A stretch of 64,000 nt of DNA, taken from NCBI RefSeq assembly GCF_027563345.1, contig NZ_JAMKBK010000010.1; one strand, given 5' to 3'. The stretch comes from Psychrobacillus psychrodurans (GTDB lineage Bacteria; Bacillota; Bacilli; Bacillales_A; Planococcaceae). Position 1 is the stretch's first letter. The number at the start of each line of letters is the position of its first letter. Below, piece by piece: positions 1 through 8,555 of the stretch. A program made the translations under genes and the position numbers. The notes below the pieces were generated by a model, which was not told the DNA's origin, did no database searches, and saw only the letters and a list, made by a program, of their open reading frames with translations.

Positions 1-124
1 TTTTATTCCACGCTTCCTTCAGCCCTTACCTCACGATAAGCACCTTGCGCTTCCTTAGTGGTTGGTCGATGTGTACCCCCACAGTGGACTTTCACCACCT
101 AGATAGTTGCCATGCCTGGCACAC
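1..124 (-). mobile_element. Group II (IIC-like) intron, 5' end only, cut by window edge
   Basis: Read on the minus strand, the segment begins with GTGTGCC at 124, then GGCATGG, then GGTGAAAGTCCAC at about 91-79, and near the window edge GCTGAAGGAAGCG. This order of motifs matches the 5' end and domain I of bacterial group IIC introns such as the Oceanobacillus iheyensis intron, from memory of that family. The intron would start one base after the T-run of the pbpA terminator, which is the insertion habit known for class C introns. The body and any reverse transcriptase lie outside the window. A stand-alone remnant cannot be excluded. Confidence 0.75.
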
Positions 125-125
125 T

Positions 126-153
126 AAAAAAAGGAAGTGATCAGTTCACTTCC
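126..153 (-). terminator. Rho-independent terminator of pbpA
   Basis: On the minus strand an 8-bp perfect stem (GGAAGTGA / TCACTTCC, loop ACTGA) is followed by seven T. It lies 14 bases after the pbpA stop and directly before the intron start. Confidence 0.9.
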
Positions 154-166
154 CTTCTACTAATAA

Positions 167-2368
167 TTATTCGGTTTCTTCTTCATCTATTTTGGCATTT
201 GTAAATGCCGGTTTTATAAGAGGAGTTGAAGTTGAGTCTCCTGCAGTTGTTGCATTATTTTTATTCTTAATCTCAAAATACTTATCGACAAGTCTTCTTG
301 CTATTGGTGTAGAAAAGTTAGTTTTATATGTGGATTCCAGAGAAGCATCTGGAATAACAAGGGCGTATGCTATTTCTGGATTGTCATATGGTATAAAACC
401 GACATGAGTTAAATTTACAGTATGAATATTTGTCCATAATTTTGCATCCCATTCGCTAGATTGAGCAGTACCTGTTTTTCCAGCACCAGTAAATGGAGCA
501 CCTCCAAATGCTTTAGCAGCCGTTCCATTGTCACCAAAATACACAAGTTTCATACCTTTACGTACTTGTTCTATTTCAGCACGTGTGTTATCTACTGTGT
601 TTAATATGATTGGAGCCATTTCTTTTACTACTTTACCTAGTTGTACACCATCCTCAGATGGCTCTCTTATTTCCTTGACTACATGAGGTTGAATTCTACT
701 TCCTCCGTTAGCTAATGTAGCAACAAATTGGGCTAGTTGCAATGTAGTGTACGTATCAAACTGTCCAATACTAAGATCTAGTAATTTACCATCTTCGAAA
801 TTTCCTGTCTCTCCACTTACTTCTCCAGGCAAATCAATACCAGTTAATGCTCCAAGTCCAAGCTGAGCATAACCACTTCTCATTTTAAGAAAGGCATCTT
901 TCCCAAAGTTAATGGGCTGATTAGGCTTATAAGTCCTACCAGCAACTCCGTAAGCTGTTTTGAACATATATACATTGGAAGAACGCTCTATAGCTTGTAA
1001 ATCACTCATTCGAATACTTCCGTACCGATTAAATACAGAGCTCTTTGATTCCGAACCTTTTATACGAATTGGTTCATCGACTAATGTACTTCCTATTGAA
1101 TATACACCCTCGCGATAACCTGTAAGGATAGTTCCTGGCTTAACAGTAGAACCAACTTCATACGCATTAGTAAATGCACCAAATGCATAGTCATTGATTT
1201 CTTTTACCCCTGTTTCTTCATTTTTCCCAACTCGTTTACCTACTAGCGAAAGTACTTCACCTGAGTACGGATCCATCATAATAAAATAAGCATGTTCTAA
1301 ATATTTCCCACCAGGGCTATTGCTATATTTAAGCAGTTCTTCTGCAAGAATTTCTTCTTGTGCTAATTGAATTTCACTATCCATTGTTAACACTAAATCT
1401 TTACCAGGCTCTCCTTCATAAACTGTCTGAATATCGAAAACTCTTCCTTTTCCATCCGTTATATTTTTGACGACACTCTTTTGACCCTGTAGTACTTCCT
1501 CATACTGTTGTTCAATATAACTTGTACCTACACGATCATTACGAGAATAGTCTCGAGAAAGAAAATAATCTAATCGATCTTTTGGAATACCTACTTTTGG
1601 TAATGTTGTTGAGCCTAATATCGCTAGTGAAGAAGTTTTTATTCTTCTCCAATCAGTTGTAGTGTTTACACCTTCTAATTCACCTAGTCTTTCAGAGACT
1701 CGTGCAAATTCTTCAACTGTAACTTCTTCTTTCACATCATCTCCTTTAATAATTTGAGGAGATAATGCATACCCAGAGGCCATTACTCGATAAATCGCTA
1801 TGACTTCTAGTTCTTCTGGAGTAAAGGAGTTCAATTGTTCCTCTGTTATTCTGTCTCTAGTCAAGCGGTCAATTGCTCTACTTCTATCCTTTTTTTCTAA
1901 GTCTTCATCTGCTTCTATAGCTTTACGCTCTTTATCTGTTACTAATTCAAGTGCTTCTTCGGGATATTTTTTTAACCAGAAATCCTGCAAATCACTCTTG
2001 GTGATGTCGTCTGGTTCCTTTTCTATTAAAAGACTTAACTCTTCTGCAATTTCATACATCTCTTTGGATTTCGTTGTTTGCATTTTTGTATATGTTATAG
2101 CTCGTTGAGGAAGATTATCGACCATTATTCGACCTTCGCTATCGAAAATTCGCCCTCTCGGTACACTAGTATTTACAGGAACTTCTTCTTTACGGGCTAA
2201 ATAACTTGTATATTCTTCTCCCTTTACTATTTGTAAATAGCCTAAACGAAGAATTAGCATTGTAAAAAGTACAAAAATCGAGAAAAACAATATGTTCATA
2301 CGAAAAGTAATATTTGCTCGTTGTTTAGCCTTCATACTTTGTGCACGTTTATTTGGAATTTTTCGCAT
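167..2368 (-). CDS. pbpA: Class B penicillin-binding protein (transpeptidase, PBP2a-like)
   Basis: Monofunctional D,D-transpeptidase that cross-links peptidoglycan on the outside of the membrane, probably in side-wall growth. One N-terminal membrane segment (about residues 25-45, FFSIFVLFTMLILRLGYLQ) is followed by a long dimerization domain starting at PRGRIFD. The transpeptidase domain has SxxK (S407-TVK), SxN (S463-SN) and KTGT (K631) motifs. The upstream frame is open to 2428, but the start at 2368 has a good Shine-Dalgarno (GAAGGTGATC) and yields 733 residues, close to B. subtilis PbpA. It follows sodA as in B. subtilis, but a strong terminator separates the two, and no yqgE major-facilitator gene lies between them. 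No clear promoter was found in the 50 bases upstream. Confidence 0.93.
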   Translation of the reverse strand: MRKIPNKRAQSMKAKQRANITFRMNILFFSIFVLFTMLILRLGYLQIVKGEEYTSYLARKEEVPVNTSVPRGRIFDSEGRIMVDNLPQRAITYTKMQTTKSKEMYEIAEELSLLIEKEPDDITKSDLQDFWLKKYPEEALELVTDKERKAIEADEDLEKKDRSRAIDRLTRDRITEEQLNSFTPEELEVIAIYRVMASGYALSPQIIKGDDVKEEVTVEEFARVSERLGELEGVNTTTDWRRIKTSSLAILGSTTLPKVGIPKDRLDYFLSRDYSRNDRVGTSYIEQQYEEVLQGQKSVVKNITDGKGRVFDIQTVYEGEPGKDLVLTMDSEIQLAQEEILAEELLKYSNSPGGKYLEHAYFIMMDPYSGEVLSLVGKRVGKNEETGVKEINDYAFGAFTNAYEVGSTVKPGTILTGYREGVYSIGSTLVDEPIRIKGSESKSSVFNRYGSIRMSDLQAIERSSNVYMFKTAYGVAGRTYKPNQPINFGKDAFLKMRSGYAQLGLGALTGIDLPGEVSGETGNFEDGKLLDLSIGQFDTYTTLQLAQFVATLANGGSRIQPHVVKEIREPSEDGVQLGKVVKEMAPIILNTVDNTRAEIEQVRKGMKLVYFGDNGTAAKAFGGAPFTGAGKTGTAQSSEWDAKLWTNIHTVNLTHVGFIPYDNPEIAYALVIPDASLESTYKTNFSTPIARRLVDKYFEIKNKNNATTAGDSTSTPLIKPAFTNAKIDEEETE

Positions 2369-2414
2369 GAGATCACCTTCTTTATTAAATAATTTACTTA
2401 TATACAGTGTAACA

Positions 2415-2452
2415 CAAAAAGCACACACTTTTAGACGAAAAAGTGTGTGCTA
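2415..2452 (-). terminator. Rho-independent terminator after sodA
   Basis: Minus strand AGCACACACTTTT pairs with AAAAGTGTGTGCT across a short loop, followed by TTTT. It separates sodA from pbpA, so sodA is probably monocistronic. Confidence 0.9.
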
Positions 2453-2494
2453 AGTTTCAATTATTATACAAAATATACTGCTAAACCAAAATAA

Positions 2495-3103
2495 TTATTT
2501 TGCAGCTGCGAAACGTTTTGATACTTCATCCCAGTTTACTACATTCCAGAATGAACCGATGTAGTCTGGACGACGGTTTTGATAGTTTAGGTAGTAAGCA
2601 TGTTCCCAAACATCTAAACCTAATAATGGAGTTTTACCTTCCATAATTGGTGAATCTTGATTTGCCGTAGAAGAAACTTCTATTTCTCCATTAGCTACTG
2701 ATAACCAAGCCCAACCTGAACCAAAGCGAGTTGTAGCTGCTTTAGCAAACTCTTCTTTGAATGCATCGAAGCTACCGAATTTAGCATCGATTGCAGTAGC
2801 TAGTTCACCTGTTGGATTTCCGCCACCGTTTGGTGATAAGATTTGCCAAAATAGTGAGTGGTTAGCATGTCCGCCACCATTGTTGCGTACTGCCGTACGG
2901 ATTGCTTCAGGAACAGCATCTAAATTAGCGATTAACTCTTCCACTGATTTGCCTTGTAAATCAGTATAATCTGCAAGCGCATTATTTACGTTTGTCACGT
3001 AAGTATTGTGGTGTTTAGTGTGATGAATATTCATCGTTTCTTTGTCGATATGTGGTTCTAGTGCATCATAAGCGTAAGGTAATTCTGGTAATTCGTATGC
3101 CAT
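2495..3103 (-). CDS. sodA: Superoxide dismutase, Mn/Fe type
   Basis: Cytoplasmic enzyme converting superoxide to hydrogen peroxide and oxygen. The 202-residue length is standard. Metal ligands of the Fe/Mn family are all present: H27 (in NIHHTKHH), the His of ANHSLFW near residue 82, and Asp and His in LDVWEHAYY near 164-168. The GGGHANHSLFW segment fits the Mn-preferring Bacillus type, though metal choice cannot be proven from sequence. Strong Shine-Dalgarno (AGGAGG) before the ATG. It lies alone between terminators, next to pbpA and yqgC as in B. subtilis. Confidence 0.97.
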   Translation of the reverse strand: MAYELPELPYAYDALEPHIDKETMNIHHTKHHNTYVTNVNNALADYTDLQGKSVEELIANLDAVPEAIRTAVRNNGGGHANHSLFWQILSPNGGGNPTGELATAIDAKFGSFDAFKEEFAKAATTRFGSGWAWLSVANGEIEVSSTANQDSPIMEGKTPLLGLDVWEHAYYLNYQNRRPDYIGSFWNVVNWDEVSKRFAAAK

Positions 3104-3164
3104 TATTGTTTCCTCCTAAAGAATATTTTAGAAAATTCTTTCCATGTATTAGCGTATCAAACTA

Positions 3165-3178
3165 TGAACAATCGTTCA
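3165..3178. promoter_or_regulatory. Perfect short palindrome upstream of sodA (LexA-box-like)
   Basis: TGAAC-N4-GTTCA. The core GAAC-N4-GTTC is the core of the Bacillus LexA (SOS) box, but the flanking bases are T/A, not the usual C/G. On the minus strand the left half overlaps a possible -35 (TTGAAC). The identity of any binder is unknown. Confidence 0.35.
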
Positions 3179-3372
3179 ATTAAAATCGACTAAAATATTT
3201 ATTATCATACTTTTGACTGAATTTATCCCGCATTAACGGCAATAATGACTCCACATTAACACTTTGTCCAAGAATTGAGCATATGGTTTAGATAAACGCC
3301 CCTTAAACACCCGAATGGTTCAAATAACAATCAGTGTAGATAGAGATTGGCCCCACTGATTGAAGTTTCACT

Positions 3373-3855
3373 TTATACGAAGAAAACAAACACAATGAGC
3401 ATAATAACTAAAACAATAACTTTTACTACAGATGATGTTAAAAAACCAATTAAAGATCCTACACCTGACTTAATTGCTTGTTTTAAACCATGACGTGTAA
3501 CGAATAATTCCGCAATTACAGCCCCAATAAAAGGTCCTATTAGAATACCCGCTACTGGAATAACAAAGGGACCAAAAAGCAACCCAATTGTACTTCCCCA
3601 CATCCCTGCTTTGGTACCGCCGAACTTTTTCACACCAAATGCATTTGCCGCCATATCTGCACTAAACAATAGAATAACAAATAGAATTTGAATTACCCAA
3701 AATAGTAATGTTAACTCTGTAAAGGAGAAAAATAATCCATAAAGCACATACCCTAAGAGCATAAACACTACTGATGGGATGATTGGATAAAACGTTCCAA
3801 CAAAAGCAACGATGAAACATAAGACGATTAATATCCAACCGATAGTTTCTATCAT
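3373..3855 (-). CDS. yqgC: DUF456 family membrane protein
   Basis: Small hydrophobic protein of 160 residues with about four to five membrane segments and glycine-rich stretches (GSTIGLLFGPFVIPVAGILIG) that are typical of DUF456. No biochemical function is established for the family. Its ATG overlaps the stop of the upstream transporter gene by four bases, so the two are co-translated. The position beside sodA matches B. subtilis yqgC. No catalytic motif is visible. Confidence 0.85.
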   Translation of the reverse strand: MIETIGWILIVLCFIVAFVGTFYPIIPSVVFMLLGYVLYGLFFSFTELTLLFWVIQILFVILLFSADMAANAFGVKKFGGTKAGMWGSTIGLLFGPFVIPVAGILIGPFIGAVIAELFVTRHGLKQAIKSGVGSLIGFLTSSVVKVIVLVIMLIVFVFFV

Positions 3856-5510
3856 ATTCTTTTACCTAAAACTGCTTCCGCTATATTTGATGCGTGATCA
3901 CCAATACGTTCTAAGTTACTTAAAATATCTACAAACATTATTCCAGCTTGTCCCGAGCATCGCCCTTCATTCACGCGAAGTATATGATTTTTTCTAAACT
4001 GACGTTCCATTTTATCAATCACATTTTCTTGTTCAGACACATTTTGCGCTAATTCGACATTGTTCGTATCTAATGCTTCTAATGCTTTCGAAACTGTTGT
4101 TATTGTAAGCTCAAACATCTCCGAAACATCTTTTAAAGCATCTTCTGTAAGAATTAAACGATTCACTTCTCTATACTCGATTAATTCAATTATATTTTCA
4201 AAATGATCCCCAATTCTTTCTACATCCCGTACTGTATCCATTAAAATATTATGTCTAGCAGAGTCTTGAACTGACAATGATTGAGAAGAGATTTTTACTA
4301 GGTAATCTGTAATCTTATGGTCTAAATTATTTAAAGCATCCTCTATCTGATAACCTAAATCTGCTTCTTTTTTGTTATTCGTTTTTAAATAGGAATAAGT
4401 CGTTTCTAGTCCTTGAACACTTAATGCACCCATGCGCAATATTTCCTCTTTAGCTTGTCCGATTGCAATAGATGGTGATTGCTCAATAAAATGAACATCT
4501 AAATGTTTCGGTTTATACTCGATCGACACATCTTCTCCAGGAATGAGTTTAGTTACCAGATATGCCCATGCTCCAATAAGTGGGAATTGAATAATTGTGT
4601 TCGCAACATTAAATGAACCGTGAGCAAATGCAATTTGCATTTTACTCTCCAAATCAAGTACACCAGAAATCCATTCGATATACATCGTAAAAGGTGTTAA
4701 TAGTATCAAAAATACAATGGAACCAATTACGTTAAACAATACATGAGTAGCAGCTGCACGTTTTGCAGCAACTGAAGCTCCTAAAGAAGCAAGTACTGCA
4801 GTAATAGTAGTACCGATATTATCTCCAAATAGAACTGGAAGAGAACCGTGGAGTGAAAGAAGGTTTTCCGCATAAAGTCCTTGCAGAATTGCTACTGTTG
4901 CACTTGAACTTTGAACGATTAATGTGAAAAGTGTTCCTGCAATTACTCCAAGAATAGGACTATCACTCATACTAAGTGTAAAATCAGTAAAAGCGGTCAT
5001 TTCTCTAAGCGGCTTCATTCCACCACTCATTAGCTCTAGCCCCAGGAATAACCCTCCAAAACCAAATATTACTTCTCCTAAATTTTGAACTTTGTTTTTC
5101 TTAAAGAAGAACAAAAGAAATGCCCCAATTGCCATAATCGGCAATGCATATGCACCAACATCAAAACCAATGATAAAAGCAGTAATTGTTGTTCCAATAT
5201 TGGCACCCATAATTACGCCAATTGCTTGTCTAAGCTTCATAAATCCTGCACTAACTAATCCAACTGTTATAACTGTTGTACCTGAACTAGATTGAATAAG
5301 AACTGTAACGATAATACCGACTAAAACACCCATAAAAGGATTGGTCGTGTACTTATCTAAAATGTCACGAAGTCTATCCCCCGCAGCTTTTTGAAGTCCA
5401 TCACCCATAAATTTGATGGCGAATAAGAAAATACCCAGTCCACCAAAAAATTGAAAGAGCATTTCCTGCCAATTTAATTCCACTCTATACTCAACTCCCG
5501 TTTTCGACAA
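3852..5510 (-). CDS. Na+/phosphate cotransporter family protein with C-terminal PhoU-like domain
   Basis: Residues about 10-310 form two inverted repeats of the Na/Pi-cotransporter (NptA/YjbB) fold. Each carries the QSSS signature (VLIQSSSGTT near 68 and LIVQSSSATV near 198) preceding glycine-rich helices with GANIGTT and GDNIGTT. Residues about 345-545 are helical and PhoU-like, with two copies of an 'ERIGDH' motif. The family exports or imports inorganic phosphate; bacterial homologues with PhoU domains have been linked to phosphate efflux. Direction here is not shown. First gene of a pair with yqgC, divergent from yqgB. Confidence 0.9.
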   Translation of the reverse strand: MSKTGVEYRVELNWQEMLFQFFGGLGIFLFAIKFMGDGLQKAAGDRLRDILDKYTTNPFMGVLVGIIVTVLIQSSSGTTVITVGLVSAGFMKLRQAIGVIMGANIGTTITAFIIGFDVGAYALPIMAIGAFLLFFFKKNKVQNLGEVIFGFGGLFLGLELMSGGMKPLREMTAFTDFTLSMSDSPILGVIAGTLFTLIVQSSSATVAILQGLYAENLLSLHGSLPVLFGDNIGTTITAVLASLGASVAAKRAAATHVLFNVIGSIVFLILLTPFTMYIEWISGVLDLESKMQIAFAHGSFNVANTIIQFPLIGAWAYLVTKLIPGEDVSIEYKPKHLDVHFIEQSPSIAIGQAKEEILRMGALSVQGLETTYSYLKTNNKKEADLGYQIEDALNNLDHKITDYLVKISSQSLSVQDSARHNILMDTVRDVERIGDHFENIIELIEYREVNRLILTEDALKDVSEMFELTITTVSKALEALDTNNVELAQNVSEQENVIDKMERQFRKNHILRVNEGRCSGQAGIMFVDILSNLERIGDHASNIAEAVLGKRI

Positions 5511-5656
5511 TTTTCACATACACATCTATTATTCATCAATTATGAAGTCATTGTAAATAGATTCGGACATTCTTTACAATTTCTTAACAAAGCAAAATCT
5601 CCTTCTGTTTTCCCAGTTCCTTTGATGATAGAATATAGATGAGAGGGTGACACCAT

Positions 5657-6157
5657 TTGAGTTTATTTCAATTATTTAAATCTAGTTTACATAGTCCCAA
5701 AAAAATGGCTGCATTTCGGCTTATTCCGATTGGTAAAGTGATGCAATATATATTTACTTACATATTTATTATGTCCATTATTTCTTTTATTTATTTTGTC
5801 AACGGGATTTCTAGTCAACATGAATCTATGGAGGGTTTACTGGAGTACTTTTCTCAGATTCAATGGCTTTTATACCCATTCTCCTTTTTGTTCTTATTTG
5901 TATTGAATACTTTATTTATATTTGTTCGGATTAGTATTTTTGCATACATAGGAAGTTTCATCCTTCTTTGTAGAAAAAGAAAAGGTGAATATCGTCATAT
6001 TTGGAGAACTGCTCTATTTGCAAGCACGATTCCAATGTTGCTATCTATCATTGTTGCTATATTGCAGTTTTCGAATAATTATATTCAAGCTGTAATCTAC
6101 ATCTTGAGTTTCGTAATTATTGTTTTAGCAACTAAATACTATCCAATCAAAAGATAA
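5657..6157 (+). CDS. yqgB: DUF1189 family membrane protein (YqgB-like)
   Basis: 166-residue protein beginning from a TTG codon with a GAGAGGGTGA ribosome site. The N-terminus (FKSSLHSPKKMAAFRLIPIGKVMQYIF) is the conserved opening of DUF1189 proteins. About four membrane helices follow, at roughly 30-50, 75-105, 115-135 and 140-160. Function is unknown. It sits between yqgC and yqfZ, as in B. subtilis, but yqgA is missing here. As I recall, family members are usually longer, so the extracytoplasmic part may be reduced. Confidence 0.75.
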   Translation: MSLFQLFKSSLHSPKKMAAFRLIPIGKVMQYIFTYIFIMSIISFIYFVNGISSQHESMEGLLEYFSQIQWLLYPFSFLFLFVLNTLFIFVRISIFAYIGSFILLCRKRKGEYRHIWRTALFASTIPMLLSIIVAILQFSNNYIQAVIYILSFVIIVLATKYYPIKR

Positions 6158-6165
6158 TACATAGC

Positions 6166-6204
6166 ACCCCTTTATCCTGCATAGAGTAGGTTAAGGGGGT
6201 TTTT
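6166..6204 (+). terminator. Terminator hairpin after yqgB; 3' arm doubles as yqfZ ribosome site
   Basis: CCCCTTTATCCT pairs with AGGTTAAGGGG (one mismatch and one wobble) and is followed by TTTTT. The AAGGGGG of the 3' arm ends seven bases before the yqfZ ATG, so it is also the only Shine-Dalgarno available to yqfZ. Confidence 0.85.
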
Positions 6205-6206
6205 AT

Positions 6207-6527
6207 ATGAAAATATTCGTAGCAACAATTCTATTACTTATCTCTTTTTATATCGTAAAAGTAGATTTAATCGAAGGAACCATACCACTTGCCTACTCTT
6301 CCCAGCAAATTGAATGTGAAAAAAAACTAGATTACATTACAGTAGAAGTTATGGCGGGAGATACACTACATTCACTATTCTCTCTATATCCTTCTGCTGA
6401 GTCTATCACTTATACAGAAAGACTCACTGACTTTTATAATCTAAATCCACATTTTATTAATCAGTCCTTCAAAGTAGGAGAAAATGTATTATTACCAGTT
6501 TATACACTGTCTGAAGAATGTAAATAA
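6207..6527 (+). CDS. yqfZ: Small secreted or anchored LysM-like protein (YqfZ)
   Basis: 106 residues: an N-terminal hydrophobic segment (MKIFVATILLLISFYIV) is followed by a single LysM-like domain at about 43-98. That domain has the pattern ITVEVMAGDTLHSLFSLYP, then a Tyr-Asn-x-Asn-Pro turn, and ends in FKVGENVLLPVY. LysM domains bind peptidoglycan or chitin-like sugars, so the protein probably sits at the membrane/wall interface. The location between yqgB and ispG matches B. subtilis yqfZ. The ribosome site lies in a terminator arm, which suggests low or conditional translation. Confidence 0.75.
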   Translation: MKIFVATILLLISFYIVKVDLIEGTIPLAYSSQQIECEKKLDYITVEVMAGDTLHSLFSLYPSAESITYTERLTDFYNLNPHFINQSFKVGENVLLPVYTLSEECK

Positions 6528-6548
6528 TGTAAAGAAGAGCTTTCTTTC

Positions 6549-6578
6549 TTGTCATTTCATTCATAAGACTGATAAAAT
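6549..6578 (+). promoter_or_regulatory. Sigma-A-type promoter for ispG
   Basis: TTGTCA, 18-base spacer, TAAAAT; the ATG of ispG is 43 bases downstream of the -10. Confidence 0.65.
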
Positions 6579-6620
6579 GTAGGATAGTGATGGCATATGC
6601 CTCAAGAAGGAGAGAATTTC

Positions 6621-7745
6621 ATGAGCGGAATAATTCATCGTTCTAAAACTCGTCCAGTACGAGTTGGAGACTTAACAATAGGTGGTAGCAATGAACTATT
6701 TATACAAAGTATGACAACAACAAAAACACATGACGTAGAGGCAACAGTTGCTGAAATCCTACGATTAGAAGAAGCAGGTTGTCAAATCGTACGTGTCGCG
6801 TGCCCTGATGAACGGGCAGCTTATTCTATAGGAGAAATAAAAAAACGAATTAATATCCCATTAGTAGTAGATATACACTTTGACTATAAGTTAGCGCTTA
6901 TTGCAATAGAGCAAGGTGCCGATAAAATACGTATTAATCCGGGTAATATCGGTCGTAAAGAAAAAGTGGAAGCTGTTGTAAATGCAGCTAAAGCAAAAGG
7001 TATTCCAATCCGAATTGGGGTTAATGCTGGTTCTCTAGAAAGAAAAATTCTAGAAAAATATGGTTACCCCACTGCAGATGGAATGGTTGAAAGTGCGTTG
7101 CATCATATTAAAATACTAGAAGATTTAGACTTTCATGACATCATCGTCTCTATGAAAGCATCGGATGTTACACTAGCTGTTGAGGCTTACCGTAAAGCGT
7201 CAGAAGCATTTGATTACCCTCTTCACTTAGGGATTACAGAGTCTGGTACATTGTTCTCAGGTTCTATCAAAAGTGCTGCTGGATTAGGAACACTACTAAG
7301 TATGGGAATCGGTAACACAATGCGTGTGTCTTTAAGCGCTGACCCGGTTGAAGAGATTAAAGTTGCTCGAGAACTATTAAAAGTTTTCGGTCTATCTTCT
7401 AATGCAGCTACATTAATCTCTTGTCCTACATGTGGACGCATTGAAATTGACTTAATAACAATTGCAAATGAAGTAGAAGAGTATATTTCACATATTAAAG
7501 CTCCTATTAAAGTGGCAGTACTTGGCTGTGCTGTAAATGGTCCTGGTGAAGCTCGAGAGGCTGATATTGGAATCGCAGGTGCACGTGGCGAAGGTTTGTT
7601 ATTCATGAAGGGTAAAACGGTTCGCAAAGTTCCTGAGGAAACAATGGTCGAAGAACTTAAAGTAGAAATAGATAAAATTGCAGCAGAATATTTTGCTCAA
7701 AAAGAACTAGAAAAACAGCAGGATCAAGAAAAACAACAAGCGTAA
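6621..7745 (+). CDS. ispG: (E)-4-hydroxy-3-methylbut-2-enyl-diphosphate synthase (flavodoxin/ferredoxin type)
   Basis: Penultimate enzyme of the MEP isoprenoid pathway. It reduces methylerythritol cyclodiphosphate to HMBPP with a [4Fe-4S] cluster. The start at 6621 is chosen because AAGGAGAG lies nine bases before it; the frame is open eight codons further. The TIM barrel opens with RKTRPVRVGDLTIGG-type sequence and holds GADKIRINPGNIG. The C-terminal cluster domain carries SCPTCGR and the GCAVNGPGE signature, giving three cysteine ligands plus the usual Glu. The C-terminus is Gln/Glu-rich (QQDQEKQQA). The last step of the pathway, ispH, is 7 kb downstream on the same strand. Confidence 0.96.
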   Translation: MSGIIHRSKTRPVRVGDLTIGGSNELFIQSMTTTKTHDVEATVAEILRLEEAGCQIVRVACPDERAAYSIGEIKKRINIPLVVDIHFDYKLALIAIEQGADKIRINPGNIGRKEKVEAVVNAAKAKGIPIRIGVNAGSLERKILEKYGYPTADGMVESALHHIKILEDLDFHDIIVSMKASDVTLAVEAYRKASEAFDYPLHLGITESGTLFSGSIKSAAGLGTLLSMGIGNTMRVSLSADPVEEIKVARELLKVFGLSSNAATLISCPTCGRIEIDLITIANEVEEYISHIKAPIKVAVLGCAVNGPGEAREADIGIAGARGEGLLFMKGKTVRKVPEETMVEELKVEIDKIAAEYFAQKELEKQQDQEKQQA

Positions 7746-7751
7746 GGACTG

Positions 7752-8336
7752 GTGCAATTGACGAATATACGATTTGGTATCGATATAGACGGGACGGTAA
7801 CCTCCCCTACTTCTCTGCTTCCTCATATTAACGAAGCATTTAAATGTAATTTACAGTTAGAAGATATTAAAGAATACGATTTAACGAAGGCGTTTCCGGT
7901 AAGTGAAAAGGATTTCTACGAATGGTTTAAGAAAGCGGAGCCTATCATTTATGCAACATCCCCCATTCAACCTGATGCACATGCAGTATTATCTGCTTGG
8001 AAAGAAAAATACGAACTGTATTTCATTTCTGCTCGTGGAGATAACGTGATGGATGTTACGTTAGATTGGTTCAAGCAGCAAGAACTGTTATACGATCACA
8101 TTGAGTTAATAGGCACACATAACAAAATCGAAACTGCTCGTAGACATGGTGTTCACGCTTTTTTTGAAGATAAACATGACAATGCGGTTGAAATTAGTGA
8201 GGAACTTGATATTCCAGTGTTATTATTTAATACTCCTTATAATCAATTGCCAGTCCCTTCACGCGTTATCCGAGTAAATAATTGGATTGAAGCAAATAAC
8301 TGGATTGAAAAGGAATTTTCAATGTCCATTAAATAA
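7752..8336 (+). CDS. yqfW: HAD-superfamily 5'(3')-deoxyribonucleotidase-like protein (YqfW)
   Basis: 194 residues from a GTG start, six bases after the ispG stop, with an AAGGA site inside the intergenic gap; co-transcribed with ispG. HAD motif I is FGIDIDGTVT (nucleophile D10, acid/base D12), motif II is ISARGD around residue 96 and motif IV is the FFEDKHDNA segment near residue 136. This pattern belongs to the NT5C/YqfW family of putative nucleotidases. The substrate is not known. A 20-bp perfect-stem terminator follows. Confidence 0.85.
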   Translation: MQLTNIRFGIDIDGTVTSPTSLLPHINEAFKCNLQLEDIKEYDLTKAFPVSEKDFYEWFKKAEPIIYATSPIQPDAHAVLSAWKEKYELYFISARGDNVMDVTLDWFKQQELLYDHIELIGTHNKIETARRHGVHAFFEDKHDNAVEISEELDIPVLLFNTPYNQLPVPSRVIRVNNWIEANNWIEKEFSMSIK

Positions 8337-8373
8337 ATTAAAGGCGGCAGGGACAAAACCCTTCTCCAAATTA

Positions 8374-8424
8374 AAAGCAGTTCAAATTTTACTATGGAGT
8401 AAAATTTGAACTGCTTTATTTTTA
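8374..8424 (+). terminator. Terminator after yqfW
   Basis: A 20-bp perfect stem (begins AAAGCAGTTC, loop ATGG, ends GAACTGCTTT) followed by ATTTTTAT. It is the longest perfect stem in the window and ends the ispG-yqfW transcript. Confidence 0.95.
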
Positions 8425-8440
8425 TATACACTTCGTAGCC

Positions 8441-8545
8441 GTTGTTTTCCGTTACGGCAGACGCTTTCCTGGGGGCACGGGTCGAGCCTGTAGTCTCTCC
8501 CACGCGCTTGTCCCCTAGGAGTCGTCGCCTTCACTCCAAACAACT
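8441..8545 (-). repeat. Diverged copy of dispersed intergenic repeat (family R1)
   Basis: On the minus strand it reads TTGGAGTGAAGGCGACGACTCC, broken here as TTGGAGTGAAGG then CGACGACTCC, continues through AGGCTCGACCC and ends GGAAAGCGT...AACGGAAAA. The same order of blocks occurs in the tandem copies at 27274-27810 and at 40165-40345. Sequence divergence is high. Confidence 0.7.
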
Positions 8546-8555
8546 AATATCTCTT

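Noticed and set aside
8243..8503. Minus-strand frame of 86 codons over the end of yqfW
   Set aside because: It runs antisense through yqfW, the terminator hairpin and an R1 copy; no ribosome site and no protein-like pattern.
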